Of a stretch of 29,656 nucleotides of DNA, positions 6,803-14,944 are shown in pieces. The notes below the pieces were generated by a model. It made no database searches, was not told the DNA's origin, and saw only the letters and a program-made list of their open reading frames with translations. The stretch covers positions 46,203 to 75,858 of the forward strand of contig CAJUPB010000009.1 of assembly GCA_910588155.1 (NCBI GenBank). The letters run 5' to 3'. Both the position numbers and the translations under genes were made by a program. Every line of letters begins with the position of its first letter. Positions within the stretch are counted from its first letter, which is position 1. Source of the stretch: an uncultured Christensenellaceae bacterium (GTDB lineage: Bacteria; Bacillota; Clostridia; Christensenellales; Pumilibacteraceae).

Positions 6803-7854
6803 AGTTTGGTGACCCAACCGAAACGGTCCTCCACCCTCCCCGTCTGTATGCCCGTAAGCTCGTCGTATATATGACGGGAGATTTTGCCCATTTTACCGCC
6901 GCCTACGACAAAGTCTTCGCCGCGGTAGCCGAAGTCGCCGACGGGAGAAATGACTGCCGCCGTGCCCGTTCCGAATACTTCTTCGAGCTTGCCGTTTTTC
7001 GCGCCTTCCACGACGTCCTTTACGGCAATATCGCATTCTTCCACTTTATAGCCCTCGTCTTTCAACAGCTCTATGACGCTTCTTCTCGTTATGCCCGGAA
7101 GTATGGAACCGCGCAGAGCGGGGGTTTTCACGACATTGTCGAACACGAAAAAGATGTTCATCGAACCGACTTCTTCGACGTTTTTATGCTCTTTCGCATC
7201 CAACCACATAACCTGGTCGTAACCCATTTGCGCCGCCTTTTCGCCTGCTTTCATCGATGCGGCGTAGTTGCCGACTACCTTATGGTGTCCCGTGCCGCCC
7301 TTTGCCGCACGAACATAGTTTTCTTCGACATAGAGTCGCACGGGTTCGAGACCGTGCGCGTAGTACGAACCCGACGGACTCAAAATTATAAAGAATATGT
7401 AGCTTTTTGCCGCGTGAACGCCGAGCGCGTTTTCCGTTGCGATGACGCTCGGCCGGATGTACAGCGACGTTCCCTCGTCGGTCGGTATCCAACTTTCGTC
7501 CAAAGCCACGAGTTTTTTGAGAGCGTCCAACACGAAATCCACGTCAATCGGGGGGATACATATTCTGTCCGACGATTCGTTCATTCTCAAAAGATTGTCG
7601 CGCGGGCGGAAAAGGCGAACCTCTCCGTTCTTGTTTTTATACGCTTTCGTACCCTCGAACACCGCCTGTCCGTAATGAAACACCGAACAGCAGGGTTCCA
7701 GCGTGAACGGCGCGTAAGGCTGTATTCTCGCGTCGTGCCACTTGCCGTCGTCGTAGTTCATAACGAACATATGGTCGGTGAAGTATTTGCCGAAGCCGAG
7801 CGCGCCGCTCGGTTTCTGTTTCGGCTTTTCGGTCTTTATGATTTTCAGTTCCAT
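6799..7854 (-). CDS. ilvE: Branched-chain amino acid aminotransferase, 351 aa
   Basis: This fold-type IV PLP enzyme transfers amino groups between glutamate and the 2-oxo acids of Leu, Ile and Val. Visible features are HYGQAVFEGTKAY (60-72), RLFRPRDNLLRMN (80-92), the PLP lysine K192 in TGHHKVVGNYA, EVGSMNIFFV and LPGITRRSV. The length fits class II (long) BCATs. GGAGGT lies 8 bp before the ATG, and the gene starts 30 bp after yigZ, so it is the distal part of the degV-to-ilvE run. The stop codon lies in the terminal inverted repeat of the structured element downstream. No T-box leader is visible. Confidence 0.94.
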   Translation of the reverse strand: MELKIIKTEKPKQKPSGALGFGKYFTDHMFVMNYDDGKWHDARIQPYAPFTLEPCCSVFHYGQAVFEGTKAYKNKNGEVRLFRPRDNLLRMNESSDRICIPPIDVDFVLDALKKLVALDESWIPTDEGTSLYIRPSVIATENALGVHAAKSYIFFIILSPSGSYYAHGLEPVRLYVEENYVRAAKGGTGHHKVVGNYAASMKAGEKAAQMGYDQVMWLDAKEHKNVEEVGSMNIFFVFDNVVKTPALRGSILPGITRRSVIELLKDEGYKVEECDIAVKDVVEGAKNGKLEEVFGTGTAAVISPVGDFGYRGEDFVVGGGKMGKISRHIYDELTGIQTGRVEDRFGWVTKL

Positions 7855-7884
7855 TTTTTTGACCTCCGTGTCAATTCTTTAAAC

Positions 7885-8499
7885 TTATTGCTTTACGTAT
7901 TTTTCTTCGAGCCGCTCTATTTCCGCTCTGCCTGCCGCCGCGTCGGACAGCGTTTTTGCCGTCTGCGAGCCGATTGCGTCGGCAATCGTGAAGGTTGCGT
8001 TTTCGCCGAACTCTCTTTCCGTTATCCGTGCGCCGCCGCTTTCGGCTATCCTCGTCAGCGTCGAATACAGCGACAGCGGACAGCTTATGCGCCACAACTG
8101 TTTGAGTTCGTACTTTACTTTTCCGACCTCGCAAAGCGCGTCCGCGGCGCAATTGTGATAGGCTCTCGTCAGACCGCCCGCGCCGAGCTTGACTCCGCCG
8201 AACCAGCGCACGACGGCGCACAGCGTGTTCGTACACTCGTTTTCGGTTATCGCCGCAAGTATCGGCGCGCCTGCCGTGCCTTTCGGCTCGCCCGCGTCGG
8301 AGAACTTTGCCGTCTGCCCTCTCTCGCCCATCCTATACGCATAGCAGACGTGCGTGGCGTCGTGATATTTCGAGCGCAAAGCCGACATTATTTCCGCCGC
8401 CGCGTCTTCGTCGGAAACTCTTCTCACGACGGTCAGAAACCGCGAGCGGCGAACGGTTTGCGTGCTCTCGCCGTCGTTTGCCTCATAGTAGCAGGTCAT
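7885..8499 (-). CDS. yigZ: YigZ/IMPACT (UPF0029) family protein, 204 aa
   Basis: The N-terminal Impact domain is clear from FSDAGEPKGTAGAPIL and VVRWFGGVKLGAGGLTRAY, both family signatures. The C-terminal ~70 residues match the position of the DUF1949 domain. Bacterial members resemble the eukaryotic translation regulator IMPACT, and their role in bacteria is unsettled. The ATG overlaps the tyrS stop by 4 bp (ATGA), indicating translational coupling with tyrosyl-tRNA synthetase, which agrees with a translation-related role but does not prove one. Confidence 0.92.
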   Translation of the reverse strand: MTCYYEANDGESTQTVRRSRFLTVVRRVSDEDAAAEIMSALRSKYHDATHVCYAYRMGERGQTAKFSDAGEPKGTAGAPILAAITENECTNTLCAVVRWFGGVKLGAGGLTRAYHNCAADALCEVGKVKYELKQLWRISCPLSLYSTLTRIAESGGARITEREFGENATFTIADAIGSQTAKTLSDAAAGRAEIERLEEKYVKQ

Positions 8500-9710
8500 T
8501 TCAGCGCAATCTTGACGTGGACTTTTTTGCCCTTATGCAACACGAAAGTTTTGCCCGCGCCCACACTTTTCGGAGTATCCGACACGCCGCCGACTTTTAT
8601 TTCGTCCAGCTTGACGCCGCCGCCCTCTATGAGCCGTCTTGCCTCGCTCTTGCTTGCCGCCACTTTCGCCGCCGTCATAATATCGACGACAGACGCGTTT
8701 TCGTCCAAGTCGAGATTCAAAGTCGGAAGCTCGTCCGCGCTTCCGCCGAACGCCGCGCGCGCTCTTGCCTGCGCCGCGACTGCTTCCTGTTCGCCGTGCA
8801 CGAGTTTGGTGACCTCGAAAGCCAATCTTTCCTTTGCCGCGTTTATTCTTTCGTCCTTATACTTCGTCAGTTCTCTTATCTCGCCGAGTTCGACAAACGT
8901 CAGAAGTTTCAGGCACTCTTCCACCTTGACGTCTTCGACGTTGCGGAAATACTGGTAGAACTCGTACGGGCTTGTCTTATCCTTGTCCAGCCACAGCGCG
9001 CCCTTTGCCGTCTTGCCCATTTTTTTGCCGTCGCTCGTTTCCAAAAGCGCAAACGTCATTGCGTATGCAGCCTCGCCTTCCTTTCTCCTTATTGCGTCCG
9101 CGCCCGCAAGGATATTGCTCCACTGGTCGTTTCCGCCGAGCTGCAAGCGGCAGCCGTACTTTTTGAAAAGCACGTAGAAATCGTATGCCTGCATAAGCAT
9201 ATAGTTGAATTCCAAGAAGTTGAGTCCGCGCTCGTACCGCGTTTTGAAGCAATCGCAGGACAGCATTTTATTTACCGAGAAATACACGCCGAAGTCGCGC
9301 AAAAAGTCCACGTAGTTCAAATTCAGCAGCCAATCGGCGTTGTTTGCCAACACGGCGGCGTTCTCGCCGTCGAAGCGGATAAAGCGCTGCATTTGCTTTA
9401 CGAAAGCCTTACAGTTGGCGTCTATCGTTTCCTTGCTCATCATCAGGCGCATATCCGTTCTGCCCGACGGGTCGCCTATCATTGCCGTGCCGCCGCCTAT
9501 CAGCGCAATCGGCTTATGTCCCGCTCTCTGCATATGTGCCATTGCCATAATGGGAATGTAGTGTCCGATATGCAACGAATCGGCGGTCGGGTCGAAACCG
9601 ACGTAGAACGGCACGCTTTCCGTTTCCAGCAGTTTTCTCAAATCTTCCTCGTACACCGTCTGTTTTATGAAACCGCGCTCGTACAAGGTGTCCATTATAT
9701 TTTTGCTCAT
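8496..9710 (-). CDS. tyrS: Tyrosyl-tRNA synthetase, 404 aa
   Basis: This class I synthetase charges tRNA-Tyr. The HIGH signature is at residues 47-50 (DSLHIGHYIP), the KMSKS-type loop is KMGKT at 230-234, and an S4-like RNA-binding domain occupies the C-terminal ~65 residues (SKSEARRLIEGGGVKLDE). The frame is open far upstream, but ATG at 9708-9710 gives the family-typical MSKNIMDTLYERGF start. It overlaps the stop of the upstream aminotransferase by 4 bp, and the downstream yigZ overlap is also 4 bp. No T-box leader precedes it, so regulation probably comes from the operon as a whole. Confidence 0.95.
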   Translation of the reverse strand: MSKNIMDTLYERGFIKQTVYEEDLRKLLETESVPFYVGFDPTADSLHIGHYIPIMAMAHMQRAGHKPIALIGGGTAMIGDPSGRTDMRLMMSKETIDANCKAFVKQMQRFIRFDGENAAVLANNADWLLNLNYVDFLRDFGVYFSVNKMLSCDCFKTRYERGLNFLEFNYMLMQAYDFYVLFKKYGCRLQLGGNDQWSNILAGADAIRRKEGEAAYAMTFALLETSDGKKMGKTAKGALWLDKDKTSPYEFYQYFRNVEDVKVEECLKLLTFVELGEIRELTKYKDERINAAKERLAFEVTKLVHGEQEAVAAQARARAAFGGSADELPTLNLDLDENASVVDIMTAAKVAASKSEARRLIEGGGVKLDEIKVGGVSDTPKSVGAGKTFVLHKGKKVHVKIALK

Positions 9711-10900
9711 TGTCTGATGCCTCCGATTTTTTCTTTTATCAATTGTGCCAGCGACTTTATGCCGCGCTCTATCTGCTCTTCGCTTGCGTTCGAGTAATTC
9801 AGTCTTATCGTATCCTCGTGTCCGCCGTCGGCATAGAACACGCTGCCCTGAATATACGCGACGTTTCTTTCCACCGCCTGCGGCAACAGCTTTGCCGCGT
9901 CCAATCCGCACGGAAGTTTTCCGAACACAAACAATCCGCCGTCGGGGTCGGTATGTTCCAAAAACGGCATATACGCGTCAATGGCTTTTATCATAGCCTG
10001 TTTGCGTTTTTTGTACAGCGGCAGGCTTTGTTCGATATGCCCTTCGAGATATTTTGTCATATACTCTTTCACAATCAGCTGCGAGAGGTTGGACGTGTGC
10101 AAATCCGTGCCCTGTTTGCAAATCGTCATCTTGCGGATAATCTCTTTGTCCCCTACGGCGACGCCCGTGCGAAGTCCCGGAGAAATGAGTTTGGAAAAGC
10201 TGGTTATGTACACGATATTGCCGCATTGGTCGAAACTTTTCAGCGACGGGACGGGGCTGCCCGAAAAGCGGAGTTTGCCGTACGGGTCGTCTTCCAGCAC
10301 GGTCACGCCGTACTTTGCCGTCAAGTCGGCAATCGCCTTTCTGTTTTCCGCCGTATACGTCTTGCCCGTGGGGTTCGAGAATGTCGGCACGACGTACAGC
10401 AGTTTGGGCTTATGTTTTTCTATCTTCCGCGTCAAATCGTCTATATCGAGTCCGTCGGCGTTTGCCCGCACTCCGACGGCTCTGCCCTCGTAGGAGTTCA
10501 GAATCTGCAAGAACGCGAGATACGTCGGGTCTTCCACAAGCACGGTATCGCCCTTGTCAATCAATGTTTTCAGCACGAGGTCTATGCCGTTCTGACCGCC
10601 GGAAATCACGAGCGAGTTTTCCCGTTCCTGACCGACGATACCGACCTTTTCGACGTATTTCACGAGTGCGTCCCTGAAATCGTCAAAGCCCTCGCTGGTG
10701 CCGTACTGCAATATGCGCATTGCGTCTTTGCCGCTTAAAAGCTCGCTTGCTATCTGCGCTATTTCCCTTTCGGGCAGGCACTCGCTTGCCGGAAGTCCGC
10801 CGGCAAAAGATATGATTTCGGGACGGGACAGCAGTTTGAAAATCTCTCTCGTCGCCGTGCCGTTCAAATTTGCCATTCTTTGGCTGTAACCGTATTTCAC
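9707..10900 (-). CDS. Class I PLP aminotransferase (2-aminoadipate/KAT-like), 397 aa, GTG start
   Basis: This fold-type I aminotransferase resembles the MocR-like/2-aminoadipate transaminase group: ISFAGGLPASECLP, SGGQNGIDLVLK, VVPTFSNPTGKTY, LEDDPYGKLRF and the PLP lysine K237 in ITSFSKLISPGLRTG. The substrate cannot be fixed from sequence; an aromatic or 2-oxo acid partner is likely. I choose the GTG at 10898-10900 because AAGGAG lies 6 bp upstream, the resulting MKYGYSQRM start is family-like, and it overlaps the eetB-like stop as GTGA. It also overlaps tyrS by 4 bp. A longer open frame to 11410 would run across eetB and is not credible. Confidence 0.9.
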   Translation of the reverse strand: MKYGYSQRMANLNGTATREIFKLLSRPEIISFAGGLPASECLPEREIAQIASELLSGKDAMRILQYGTSEGFDDFRDALVKYVEKVGIVGQERENSLVISGGQNGIDLVLKTLIDKGDTVLVEDPTYLAFLQILNSYEGRAVGVRANADGLDIDDLTRKIEKHKPKLLYVVPTFSNPTGKTYTAENRKAIADLTAKYGVTVLEDDPYGKLRFSGSPVPSLKSFDQCGNIVYITSFSKLISPGLRTGVAVGDKEIIRKMTICKQGTDLHTSNLSQLIVKEYMTKYLEGHIEQSLPLYKKRKQAMIKAIDAYMPFLEHTDPDGGLFVFGKLPCGLDAAKLLPQAVERNVAYIQGSVFYADGGHEDTIRLNYSNASEEQIERGIKSLAQLIKEKIGGIRQ

Positions 10901-11427
10901 TTTATTCTCCTTTCCCGAAAGTCGTTTACGCATACGCTTCTCGGCAAAAACCTGACCGTCAGAAACGCTATCAGTCCCACAGCCGCGCCTGCGACGAGGG
11001 AAGCAGCAAGCATAAGCGGCAACAGCGGCAACATATTTACGCCGGCGACGAGCGAGGCTATCGAAAGCTGCACGATATTGAATGCCGTCGCGCCCGTCAG
11101 CGAGATTGCCATCAGCGATATGCGCGGGAACAGCGTCAAATACAGCGCTGTCTGCACGCCTATGCTTGCGAGTGCGGACGGCAGCGAGTACACCAGAGAA
11201 AACGGGTTGCCGGCAAAGACCGCGCCGAGCGTGCATTTGAGTATTATCACAACGAATGCGTCTGGCGCACCGACGATTATCAGCGTTATCAGAGCGACGG
11301 CGTTGGACAAGCCGAGTTTGGCGCCCGGCGCAAAAAAAAGCAGGGGCGGAAACAGGTTTTCCACCATAAACGCCACGAGAGCGATTGCCGTCAATATTGC
11401 GTCTTTGCAAATTCTTTTCGCGCTCAA
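10897..11427 (-). CDS. Gx transporter / heptaprenyl diphosphate synthase component I family membrane protein (EetB-like), 176 aa, TTG start
   Basis: The protein is an integral membrane protein with about five or six hydrophobic segments and the family's APGAKLGLSNAVALITL block near residues 33-49. This family (PF07456) is called EetB in the Listeria flavin-based extracellular electron transfer locus and resembles small S-component-like transporters. A TTG start at 11425-11427 is supported by AAAGGAG 10 bp upstream, and no ATG gives a full-length protein. It follows the NusG-domain-II (EetA-like) gene by 23 bp and overlaps the next gene by 4 bp. A role in quinone or flavin export/assembly is inferred from context. 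Confidence 0.82.
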   Translation of the reverse strand: MSAKRICKDAILTAIALVAFMVENLFPPLLFFAPGAKLGLSNAVALITLIIVGAPDAFVVIILKCTLGAVFAGNPFSLVYSLPSALASIGVQTALYLTLFPRISLMAISLTGATAFNIVQLSIASLVAGVNMLPLLPLMLAASLVAGAAVGLIAFLTVRFLPRSVCVNDFRERRIK

Positions 11428-11450
11428 AACCGCCGTTCTCCTTTTATCGT

Positions 11451-11834
11451 TCAGCCGACCTCCGCAAAGTCGGACGACCCCGTCACCGTCACCGTTATGC
11501 CGTTCGGCAAACAGGCTATGACGCTGCCGCTTTTATTCACCGCGCCCGTTCTTTCGCAGACCTTATCCGGACAGTCGGCGTCTTTGACGAACACTTTGCC
11601 GTCCTTTATGACCACGGTCAGCTTGCCTTCCACGTCCACTTCCGCATCTTTGTCGAGCGGGTAAGTCAGTTTTTGCGTGGGCGTGGTTATCTCCACCGAC
11701 GCGCCCTTGCCGCCGCCGTAAACAAGCAGCAGAGTCACTGTGACAAGCAACACAACCGCGCCCAAAAATACAATGTCGAGGCGATTGAACGGGCTGCCGT
11801 TTTTTATTCTGTCCACTCTTTCGGCTGCGGTCAT
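11451..11834 (-). CDS. NusG domain II membrane-anchored protein (EetA-like), 127 aa
   Basis: A single membrane segment at about residues 19-40 (IVFLGAVVLLVTVTLLLVY) is followed by an extracytoplasmic NusG_II domain (DUF1312-like) with the conserved DCPDKVCERTGAV and IACLPNGITV motifs. The two cysteines of the first motif are typical. This family is EetA in the Listeria EET locus and is usually next to the Gx transporter family, as it is here. The ATG overlaps the apbE stop by 4 bp, so the three genes are coupled. The molecular role is not established; participation in membrane flavin/quinone electron transfer is inferred. Confidence 0.85.
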   Translation of the reverse strand: MTAAERVDRIKNGSPFNRLDIVFLGAVVLLVTVTLLLVYGGGKGASVEITTPTQKLTYPLDKDAEVDVEGKLTVVIKDGKVFVKDADCPDKVCERTGAVNKSGSVIACLPNGITVTVTGSSDFAEVG

Positions 11835-13075
11835 ACTGCCTCGTAATCGGTTTTATAGTTGTCGTAGCCGTCCGTAAAGCGCCAACTGCCGACGGTTTTC
11901 ATTTTGCCCCTGCCCTTCTTTGTCGGAGTCGGTCCGTCCTCCGACGGCGGATAGGATTCCTCGTCGTACTTCAAGTCGGGGTTTGTGAAAATCAATCCGT
12001 CGAAGCCGTTGTCCTTTAACAGCTTTGCGCCCTCTTGCAGACCCAGCACCGCGACGGCGGTGGTATATGCGTCGCACAGCGCGGAATTCTGCGCCGACAC
12101 GACCGCCATACAGACGGCGTCGTAATCGGTTTCGTAGCGGTTTGTTTCTTCGTCGTACTTTATTCCGACGGGCAGACCGCTTTTCGGATTTATTATGTGG
12201 CAGACCGCCAAAAGCTGTGCTTCGCTTGCGACGTCTTTGTAGCGCGCGTAGTAAAAACGCTGATAGTCGCCGCCCGTGACATACGAGCGGTTACCCGCCG
12301 TCGACACCGCCGCAACATAGTCCCGAAGCGCCTCGCCGTACGTCAAACGCGGTCTGGGGTTCTTTATGCCGACCGTCCAATCGCCGCCGCTTTTCAAGCC
12401 GCCGCCGTACAAATAGAGATTGCCCGACAAATCGATAAGGCAGCTTTCCAGCGAATACTTTTCGGCTATGCCCTTACACAAATCGACGAAATAGCCTTTG
12501 GCTATGCCGCCGAGGTCGATTTGCACTCTGCCGTCCGTTTTTTTCAGATAGTATTTTCCGCTCTCTTCATAAAATTCCAGCTTGTCCATACCGACGTATT
12601 GCAAAGTTTCTTTCACCTGTTCTTTCGTCGGCAGCTTTTCCGCATCCGCCGCGCTGCCGTTCAAGTCGTTTATATCGGGACGCAAAGAATGAAGCCCCGC
12701 GGTGTCCACGCGCCAAAGGCGGGACAGCGGCAGAGAGGTCACGTCGAATGCGCCGTTCGATTTTTCCCACGCCGTCTTTGCGAGAATCAGCGTATTGAAA
12801 ATATGCTCGGTTATCTCGCAAGGCCGGACGGAGTCGTCGGCGTTGAAGCGAGTCAGCAGGCTGTCTTTTTCGGAAAGGTTCATTTCGCCGAACACGTCGT
12901 TTGCAAGCGCGAACATTTCGTTTACCGCGGTTTTTGCCTTACTGCCCTTTGCGGCAACGCTTAACGCCACGGCGTCGCCCAACACGACCTCGGCGCGGCG
13001 AAAAGGCTGTTTTTCGCAGGCGGCGAGAGAAAGGCAAAAAAGCGTTATTAACAGTGACGCCACAATTTTTTTCAA
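11831..13075 (-). CDS. apbE: FAD:protein FMN transferase, lipoprotein (ApbE/FmnB), 414 aa
   Basis: ApbE attaches FMN from FAD to Thr/Ser of target proteins outside the membrane. The N-terminus is a lipoprotein signal (KKIVASLL... LSLAAC lipobox). ApbE motifs are DLGGIAKGY, VSTAGN, HIINPKSG and DAYTTAVAVLG. The C-terminal ~45 residues are an added charged Pro/Gly/Lys region. I propose a TTG start at 13073-13075, because it makes a classical MKKIV signal peptide and AAGGAG lies 13 bp upstream inside the degV end. Another TTG at 13097-13099 has no ribosome site and overlaps degV. Neighbouring EetA/EetB-like genes suggest a flavin electron-transfer module; the FMNylated substrate is not in the window. 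Confidence 0.88.
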   Translation of the reverse strand: MKKIVASLLITLFCLSLAACEKQPFRRAEVVLGDAVALSVAAKGSKAKTAVNEMFALANDVFGEMNLSEKDSLLTRFNADDSVRPCEITEHIFNTLILAKTAWEKSNGAFDVTSLPLSRLWRVDTAGLHSLRPDINDLNGSAADAEKLPTKEQVKETLQYVGMDKLEFYEESGKYYLKKTDGRVQIDLGGIAKGYFVDLCKGIAEKYSLESCLIDLSGNLYLYGGGLKSGGDWTVGIKNPRPRLTYGEALRDYVAAVSTAGNRSYVTGGDYQRFYYARYKDVASEAQLLAVCHIINPKSGLPVGIKYDEETNRYETDYDAVCMAVVSAQNSALCDAYTTAVAVLGLQEGAKLLKDNGFDGLIFTNPDLKYDEESYPPSEDGPTPTKKGRGKMKTVGSWRFTDGYDNYKTDYEAV

Positions 13076-13082
13076 TTCGAAT

Positions 13083-13943
13083 TTACTGCTCCTTGGCAAT
13101 GAAGATAAAGCCTATCGTATCCGGACCGCAATGGCTGCCGATGACGGGTCCCACTTCGCGCTCCCAAATTTCCGCCTCGGGATATTTCTCTTTTATGACT
13201 TCCTTTATATACGCGGTGTCCTCGTCGGTATCGCCGTTCATCACGACGCAGGGATAGTCGAGGTCTATCGTGTCCTTATCCGTGAAGTCGACGAGAGTAT
13301 GCAGCGATTTCTTTCTGCCCTTGACGTTTTGGATATTCGCCAAAGTGCCGTTGTCCTGCATCGAGATTATAGGTTTCAAGTCGAGCAGTTTGCCCATCAT
13401 AGCCTTGAATGCGGACAGTCTGCCGCCGCGTTTGAGATATACGAGGTCTTTGACTGTGAAATAGCAGCGCACGCGCTTGCGGAAAGACTCCACGAAAGCC
13501 GCGACTTCCTCGTCGGACTTGCCCATTGCGTGCTGTTTGGCGGCATAGTACACGACGATGCCGCAACCCATAGAAATGCCGCAGGTATTGCACAGCGTGA
13601 ATTTTCTTTCGGGGTATTTCCGTTTAAGCTCGTCCACGGCTATTTTCAGGCTGTTGAACGTGCCGCTCATCGCGTGAGAGAAAGACACGTAAATTATATC
13701 TTCGCCCGCCGCGAAAGCCGGTTCGAAATACTGCACGTAGTCGAACTGGTTGAGCGCCTGCGTTTTGGCGTCCGCGCCCTTTCTCATCGCCTCGAAAAAC
13801 TCGTGGCAATCGGTCTGTCTGCCCAAATCGTAGAACGCTTCCTTTCCGTCCAGCGTGTACGGCATTTTTATCAGCGTGGCGTTCATTTCGTCGAAAATCT
13901 TATAGTCGAGCTCGCTGTTCGAATCGCAATAAAACTTGCTCAT
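13083..13943 (-). CDS. DegV family fatty-acid-binding protein, 286 aa
   Basis: DegV proteins bind a fatty acid and act as FakB subunits that present exogenous fatty acids to the kinase FakA. Typical features are the SHAMSGTFNS loop, a central YLKRGGRLS segment and the C-terminal GSHCGPDTIG motif. FakA is not in the window, so whether this copy is a FakB is open. The ATG at 13941-13943 has CAAGGAG 8 bp upstream; the frame is open to 14054, but that Arg/Lys-rich extension is not family-like. It heads the long minus-strand run, with its own promoter about 100 bp upstream, and apbE follows within 8 bp. Confidence 0.9.
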   Translation of the reverse strand: MSKFYCDSNSELDYKIFDEMNATLIKMPYTLDGKEAFYDLGRQTDCHEFFEAMRKGADAKTQALNQFDYVQYFEPAFAAGEDIIYVSFSHAMSGTFNSLKIAVDELKRKYPERKFTLCNTCGISMGCGIVVYYAAKQHAMGKSDEEVAAFVESFRKRVRCYFTVKDLVYLKRGGRLSAFKAMMGKLLDLKPIISMQDNGTLANIQNVKGRKKSLHTLVDFTDKDTIDLDYPCVVMNGDTDEDTAYIKEVIKEKYPEAEIWEREVGPVIGSHCGPDTIGFIFIAKEQ

Positions 13944-14045
13944 TTGATATTCTCCTTGACGTTGTTTTTGAATTTTATGCGGTCGGCGCCGCCGTGTTTT
14001 CGTTTGGTTTTTCTGCGTCGGTTTGGCTCTTCGACGCTTTAAACT

Positions 14046-14074
14046 ATGATACAATAAATAGCAACAACAGTCAA
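14046..14074 (-). promoter_or_regulatory. Sigma-A promoter of the degV-apbE-eet-tyrS-ilvE run
   Basis: On the minus strand TTGACT (14069-14074) and TATCAT (14046-14051) are separated by exactly 17 bp, about 100 bp upstream of the degV ATG. The leader contains no recognisable riboswitch. Confidence 0.65.
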
Positions 14075-14119
14075 GTTATTTGAATAATTCTTTAAAGTTT
14101 AATTAAACATTCGCGGCGT

Positions 14120-14899
14120 TCAAACGCCTGCGGTTTCTCCGCCGAGAGCGGACACCGACGCCAACAGCGCCGCCAAAAGCGAGTCGGAATCCGAGCTTTT
14201 GTCTTCGGTGTCGTCCGCCGTCACAATCTCTTTGCCGTTTATCTTGTCTTCTATCGCGGCTTTGAGTCTGTCGTTGTAATCGTTGCGGTACGACTGCGGC
14301 TCGAACGGAGCGTTAAGCGCCTCTATCATAGATGCGGCGAGTTCCCTTTCGCGTTTCTGCGGCTTGTCCGTCGGCTTTAAACGGGGCGCGGGCGATATTT
14401 CGTCGTAAAAGTACAGCGTGGAGAGCAGCAGATTTTCGCCGTCTGCGCGCAATGCGACAAGGCACTCTTTCGTCCCCAGCACGGTCTTGCTTATGCCCAC
14501 TCTGCCCGTTTCGCGCATTGCGTCTATTAAGAGCGCGAACGCCTTTTCTCCGCCCGCAGGCGTGACGTAGTACGTTTTTTCGTAGTACACGGGGTCGATT
14601 TCGTTTAAGTCCACGAACGCCGTTATATTGACGGTCTTGTCGTTTTTGGTCTTTAACTTTTCGAAGTCGTCCTCGTCGAACGTGACGTATTTGTCTTTGT
14701 CGTATTCGTAGCCTTTGACGGTATCGGAAAGTTTGACTTCTCTGTCCGTGCCGTCCGCCACGCGTTTGAAGCGCACGCGTTTGCCCGTCTTTTTCTCCAA
14801 CATATTGAAGCCTATATCGCGGCTCTTTGCCGCCGCCGTCAGCTTTATCGGTATATACACGAGACCGAACGATATGGAGCTTTTGAAACTGTATGCCAT
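14120..14899 (-). CDS. ku: Ku family DNA end-binding protein, 259 aa
   Basis: Bacterial Ku homodimers encircle DNA ends in non-homologous end joining. Family features are the N-terminal SFKSSISFGLVYIPIKL, the GYEYDKDKYVTFDEDDFEKL segment, YYVTPAGGEKAFALL and LVALRADGENLLLSTLYF. The C-terminus is short and acidic/Ser-rich and lacks the Lys-rich tail of some Ku proteins. No ligD is in the window; the ligase could be elsewhere. The gene follows the deoxyinosine glycosylase by 45 bp, forming a two-gene repair unit, and its GGAGAGGA site lies in the 3' arm of a predicted hairpin. A 6-bp GGCGTT/AACGCC hairpin overlaps the stop codon but lacks a good T tract. Confidence 0.94.
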   Translation of the reverse strand: MAYSFKSSISFGLVYIPIKLTAAAKSRDIGFNMLEKKTGKRVRFKRVADGTDREVKLSDTVKGYEYDKDKYVTFDEDDFEKLKTKNDKTVNITAFVDLNEIDPVYYEKTYYVTPAGGEKAFALLIDAMRETGRVGISKTVLGTKECLVALRADGENLLLSTLYFYDEISPAPRLKPTDKPQKRERELAASMIEALNAPFEPQSYRNDYNDRLKAAIEDKINGKEIVTADDTEDKSSDSDSLLAALLASVSALGGETAGV

Positions 14900-14901
14900 A
14901 A

Positions 14902-14943
14902 AAAAAATCCTCTCCGATTAGTATGCGGCAAAGAGAATTTTTT
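14902..14943 (-). promoter_or_regulatory. Hairpin sequestering the ku ribosome site (terminator-like)
   Basis: In the minus-strand transcript AAAATTCTCT (14932-14941) pairs with AGAGGATTTT (14904-14913) over 10 bp with one G-U pair and an 18-nt loop, and the stem can extend by two A-U pairs. The 3' arm contains the ku Shine-Dalgarno and runs into a T stretch directly before the ATG. It could attenuate ku either by blocking ribosomes or by partial termination. Confidence 0.5.
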
Positions 14944-14944
14944 A

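Noticed and set aside
6871..8958. A 695-codon open frame on the plus strand opposite ilvE, yigZ and tyrS
   Set aside because: It lies antisense to three clearly recognised genes, and its translation looks like no protein family. Long antisense frames are common where codon use is biased.
13076..13099. Longer apbE start (TTG at 13099)
   Set aside because: It overlaps the degV end, has no ribosome site, and its frame begins by translating the ribosome site of the better start at 13075.
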